A stretch of DNA of 5,497 bases from Bacteroidales bacterium. GTDB taxonomy: Bacteria > Bacteroidota > Bacteroidia > Bacteroidales > Paludibacteraceae. Every line of letters begins with the position of its first letter. Position 1 is the first letter of the stretch. Location: assembly GCA_900766775.1 (NCBI GenBank), contig CAAFXN010000057.1, positions 1 to 5,497 of the forward strand. The letters are read 5' to 3'. Under the pieces are notes generated by a model. It made no database searches and had not been told where the DNA came from. It worked only from the letters and a program-made list of their open reading frames with translations. Below, one piece after another: positions 4,533 to 5,497 of this stretch. The position numbers were made by a program, and so were the translations under genes.

Positions 4533-5497
4533 ATGAGAAGAAGGACTTGGATACTGGTTTTTATCCTCCTATTGAGCATGGGAGCGCTATATGCACGCAA
4601 TGTGCGTATCTATGGCTATGTGGTGGACTCAGATAATCGGGGGATTGAGTTGGCGAATGTGGTTTCAATACAAAACGCAGGATTAAGGACACAGGATAAA
4701 AGATTAAATAGTGCCGACTCTGAAACTTCCGAGACGAATGTAATAAGTCCTTCATCCTTTATCTTTGATCTTTCATCTCAACAGGAGGGTACTACGACGA
4801 ATAGGAACGGGTATTATGAGTTAGTGCTGATGGAGCCGAGCGACACGATTACGCTGGTCTATTCGATGATTGGGTACACCACTGTTTATCAGCGGATTGT
4901 GCTGGAACAAGGGACTTCCATAGTGCGGCCTGGAGACCGCACCTCCTTGGATGATGTGCTGAACGTGAATGTGGAGATGGCGACGAGCGAGGAGTGGTTA
5001 GAGGAAGTGGAAGTGCGGGGTGTGAAGCGGCAGACGACGATGATGGACCATATCGATGCCGGTGCGAGCCGCGTGATGCCCGATGCCACGGGCGGGTCTA
5101 TCGAGAGCCTGCTCATCACCTTTGCCGGCGTGAACCAGAACAACGAGTTGAGCAGCCAGTACAACGTGCGCGGCGGCAGTTTCGATGAGAACGTGGTCTA
5201 TGTGAATGGCATAGAGGTGCACCGTCCGTTGCTGATTCGCAGCGGGCAACAGGAGGGGCTCTCGTTCGTCAATCCGTCGATGGTGGAGAACGTGGAGTTC
5301 TCGGCGGGCGGCTACGGCGCACAGTACGGGGATAAGATGGCATCGGTGCTGGATATCCGCTACAAACAGCCGGAGCGCTTCGAGGGCTCGCTGAGCGCTA
5401 GCCTGCTCGGGGCAAGCGTGTATGTGGGGATGGGAGACCCCCTCCAACTCCCCCTACAAAGGGGGAGAGAAGATGAATTACCTTCGTCTATAGATAC
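4533..5497 (+). CDS. TonB-dependent outer-membrane receptor, N-terminal part (3' end outside window)
   Basis: An outer-membrane transporter that would import a ligand with TonB energy; the ligand is not evident. The 321 visible residues show a signal peptide (1-21, MRRRTWILVFILLLSMGALYA). A carboxypeptidase-D-like regulatory domain follows (~24-149: IYGYVVDSDNRGIELANV, GTTTNRNGYYEL, LVYSMIGY). A linker EEVEVRGVK (~157-165) leads into the plug domain (~180-277: SIESLL, GVNQNNELSSQYNVRGGSFDE, PLLIRSGQQEGLSF, FSAGGYGAQYGDKMASVLDI), which is typical of a conserved Bacteroidetes receptor family. The barrel begins near 283. Family proteins are usually much longer, so most of the barrel is missing here. 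ATG 4533 fits the signal peptide; an in-frame GTG at 4521 is less likely. Three palindromic segments interrupt the family sequence without breaking the frame: residues ~45-85, ~130-138 and from ~300. The gene has its own promoter and is separate from the secreted-protein genes. Confidence 0.93.
   Translation, partial: MRRRTWILVFILLLSMGALYARNVRIYGYVVDSDNRGIELANVVSIQNAGLRTQDKRLNSADSETSETNVISPSSFIFDLSSQQEGTTTNRNGYYELVLMEPSDTITLVYSMIGYTTVYQRIVLEQGTSIVRPGDRTSLDDVLNVNVEMATSEEWLEEVEVRGVKRQTTMMDHIDAGASRVMPDATGGSIESLLITFAGVNQNNELSSQYNVRGGSFDENVVYVNGIEVHRPLLIRSGQQEGLSFVNPSMVENVEFSAGGYGAQYGDKMASVLDIRYKQPERFEGSLSASLLGASVYVGMGDPLQLPLQRGREDELPSSID
4665..4787. repeat. In-frame imperfect palindromic insert in the receptor's N-terminal domain
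   Basis: About 41 extra codons (residues 45-85) lie between ELANVV and GTTTNRNGYYEL, which are normally close together in this domain. The DNA is purine-rich on the left (AGGATAAAAGATTAAA, 4693-4708) and pyrimidine-rich on the right (CTTCATCCTTTATCTT, 4750-4765). The arms are imperfect reverse complements (12 of 16 positions) around a 41-nt centre. The encoded stretch is low-complexity and rich in S, T, N, Q, D and E. The exact ends of the insert are inferred. Confidence 0.65.
4920..4946. repeat. Short perfect hairpin insert, 9 codons, in frame
   Basis: GTGCGG (4923-4928) and CCGCAC (4937-4942) form a perfect 6-bp stem around an 8-nt loop (CCTGGAGA). The hairpin sits between near-identical hexamers ACTTCC (4914-4919) and ACCTCC (4941-4946), so the protein reads GTS, then 9 residues, then SLDDV. 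Deleting these 27 bases would give a continuous GTSLDDVLNVNVEM, which is more family-like. Insertion is an inference. Confidence 0.5.
5437..5467. repeat. C-run/G-run palindrome inside the receptor's first barrel strands
   Basis: CTCCCCCT (5448-5455) and AGGGGGAG (5460-5467) are a perfect 8-bp inverted repeat with an ACAA loop. It is preceded by ACCCCCTCC (5437-5445), a 9-mer also found in both 96-bp repeat units at the left edge (60-68, 156-164). It is translated in frame as GDPLQLPLQRGRE after the strand motif SLLGASVYVG. The window ends before the normal family sequence resumes. Confidence 0.7.

Noticed and set aside
4319..4636. 105-codon open frame on the + strand
   Set aside because: It starts in the 11-bp tandem repeat, runs through the receptor promoter and overlaps the receptor gene out of frame; the protein has no recognisable features.
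4665..4787. Frameshift or pseudogene signal in the receptor
   Set aside because: The frame is continuous and the regulatory domain resumes exactly with GTTTNRNGYYEL, so an in-frame insert explains it better. Integrity beyond 5497 cannot be judged.
4998..5447. 149-codon open frame on the minus strand
   Set aside because: It lies wholly antisense to the conserved plug domain of the receptor and its histidine/arginine/alanine-rich product is typical of an antisense shadow.

Overview
The window looks like Bacteroidales chromosome, close to Prevotella, Paraprevotella or Porphyromonas-type genomes. The evidence is a Bacteroidetes-type promoter (TTTG, 20 nt, TAnnTTTG), A/T-rich start regions without Shine-Dalgarno sequences, two large secreted beta-sandwich proteins ending in a shared C-terminal tail, and a TonB-dependent receptor with an N-terminal carboxypeptidase-D-like regulatory domain. 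The genus is an inference.

Layout, all genes on the + strand. Positions 1-203 hold two 96-bp GC-rich tandem copies plus a partial third. Positions 204-685 are an A/T-rich gene-free region with a candidate promoter at 436-443. Positions 686-2491 encode a 601-residue secreted multidomain protein. Positions 2492-2693 are a gap made of short tandem repeats and hairpins, including a fully paired 17-bp hairpin just before the next start codon. Positions 2694-4142 encode a second secreted protein (482 residues) with the same C-terminal tail. A strong intrinsic terminator lies at 4173-4212. Positions 4213-4472 hold more repeats and palindromes. A clear promoter at 4473-4504 drives a TonB-dependent receptor (4533 to the window end, 321 codons visible, 3' end outside).

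The two secreted proteins have the same plan: signal peptide, A/T-rich beta-sandwich module, G+C-rich Ig-like section, second module, shared tail. They are probably surface-exposed or exported cargo, perhaps expressed together up to the shared terminator. The receptor is a separate transcription unit, and no substrate can be read from the sequence.

The most unusual signal is the density of small palindromic repeats, some of them inside a gene. The receptor gene has three different palindromic segments (about 4665-4787, 4920-4946 and from about 5430). All keep the reading frame, and the two complete ones interrupt or extend otherwise normal family sequence; the third is cut by the window edge. 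This resembles the in-gene palindromic elements known from Rickettsia. Whether these segments are truly mobile repeats needs a genome-wide comparison.
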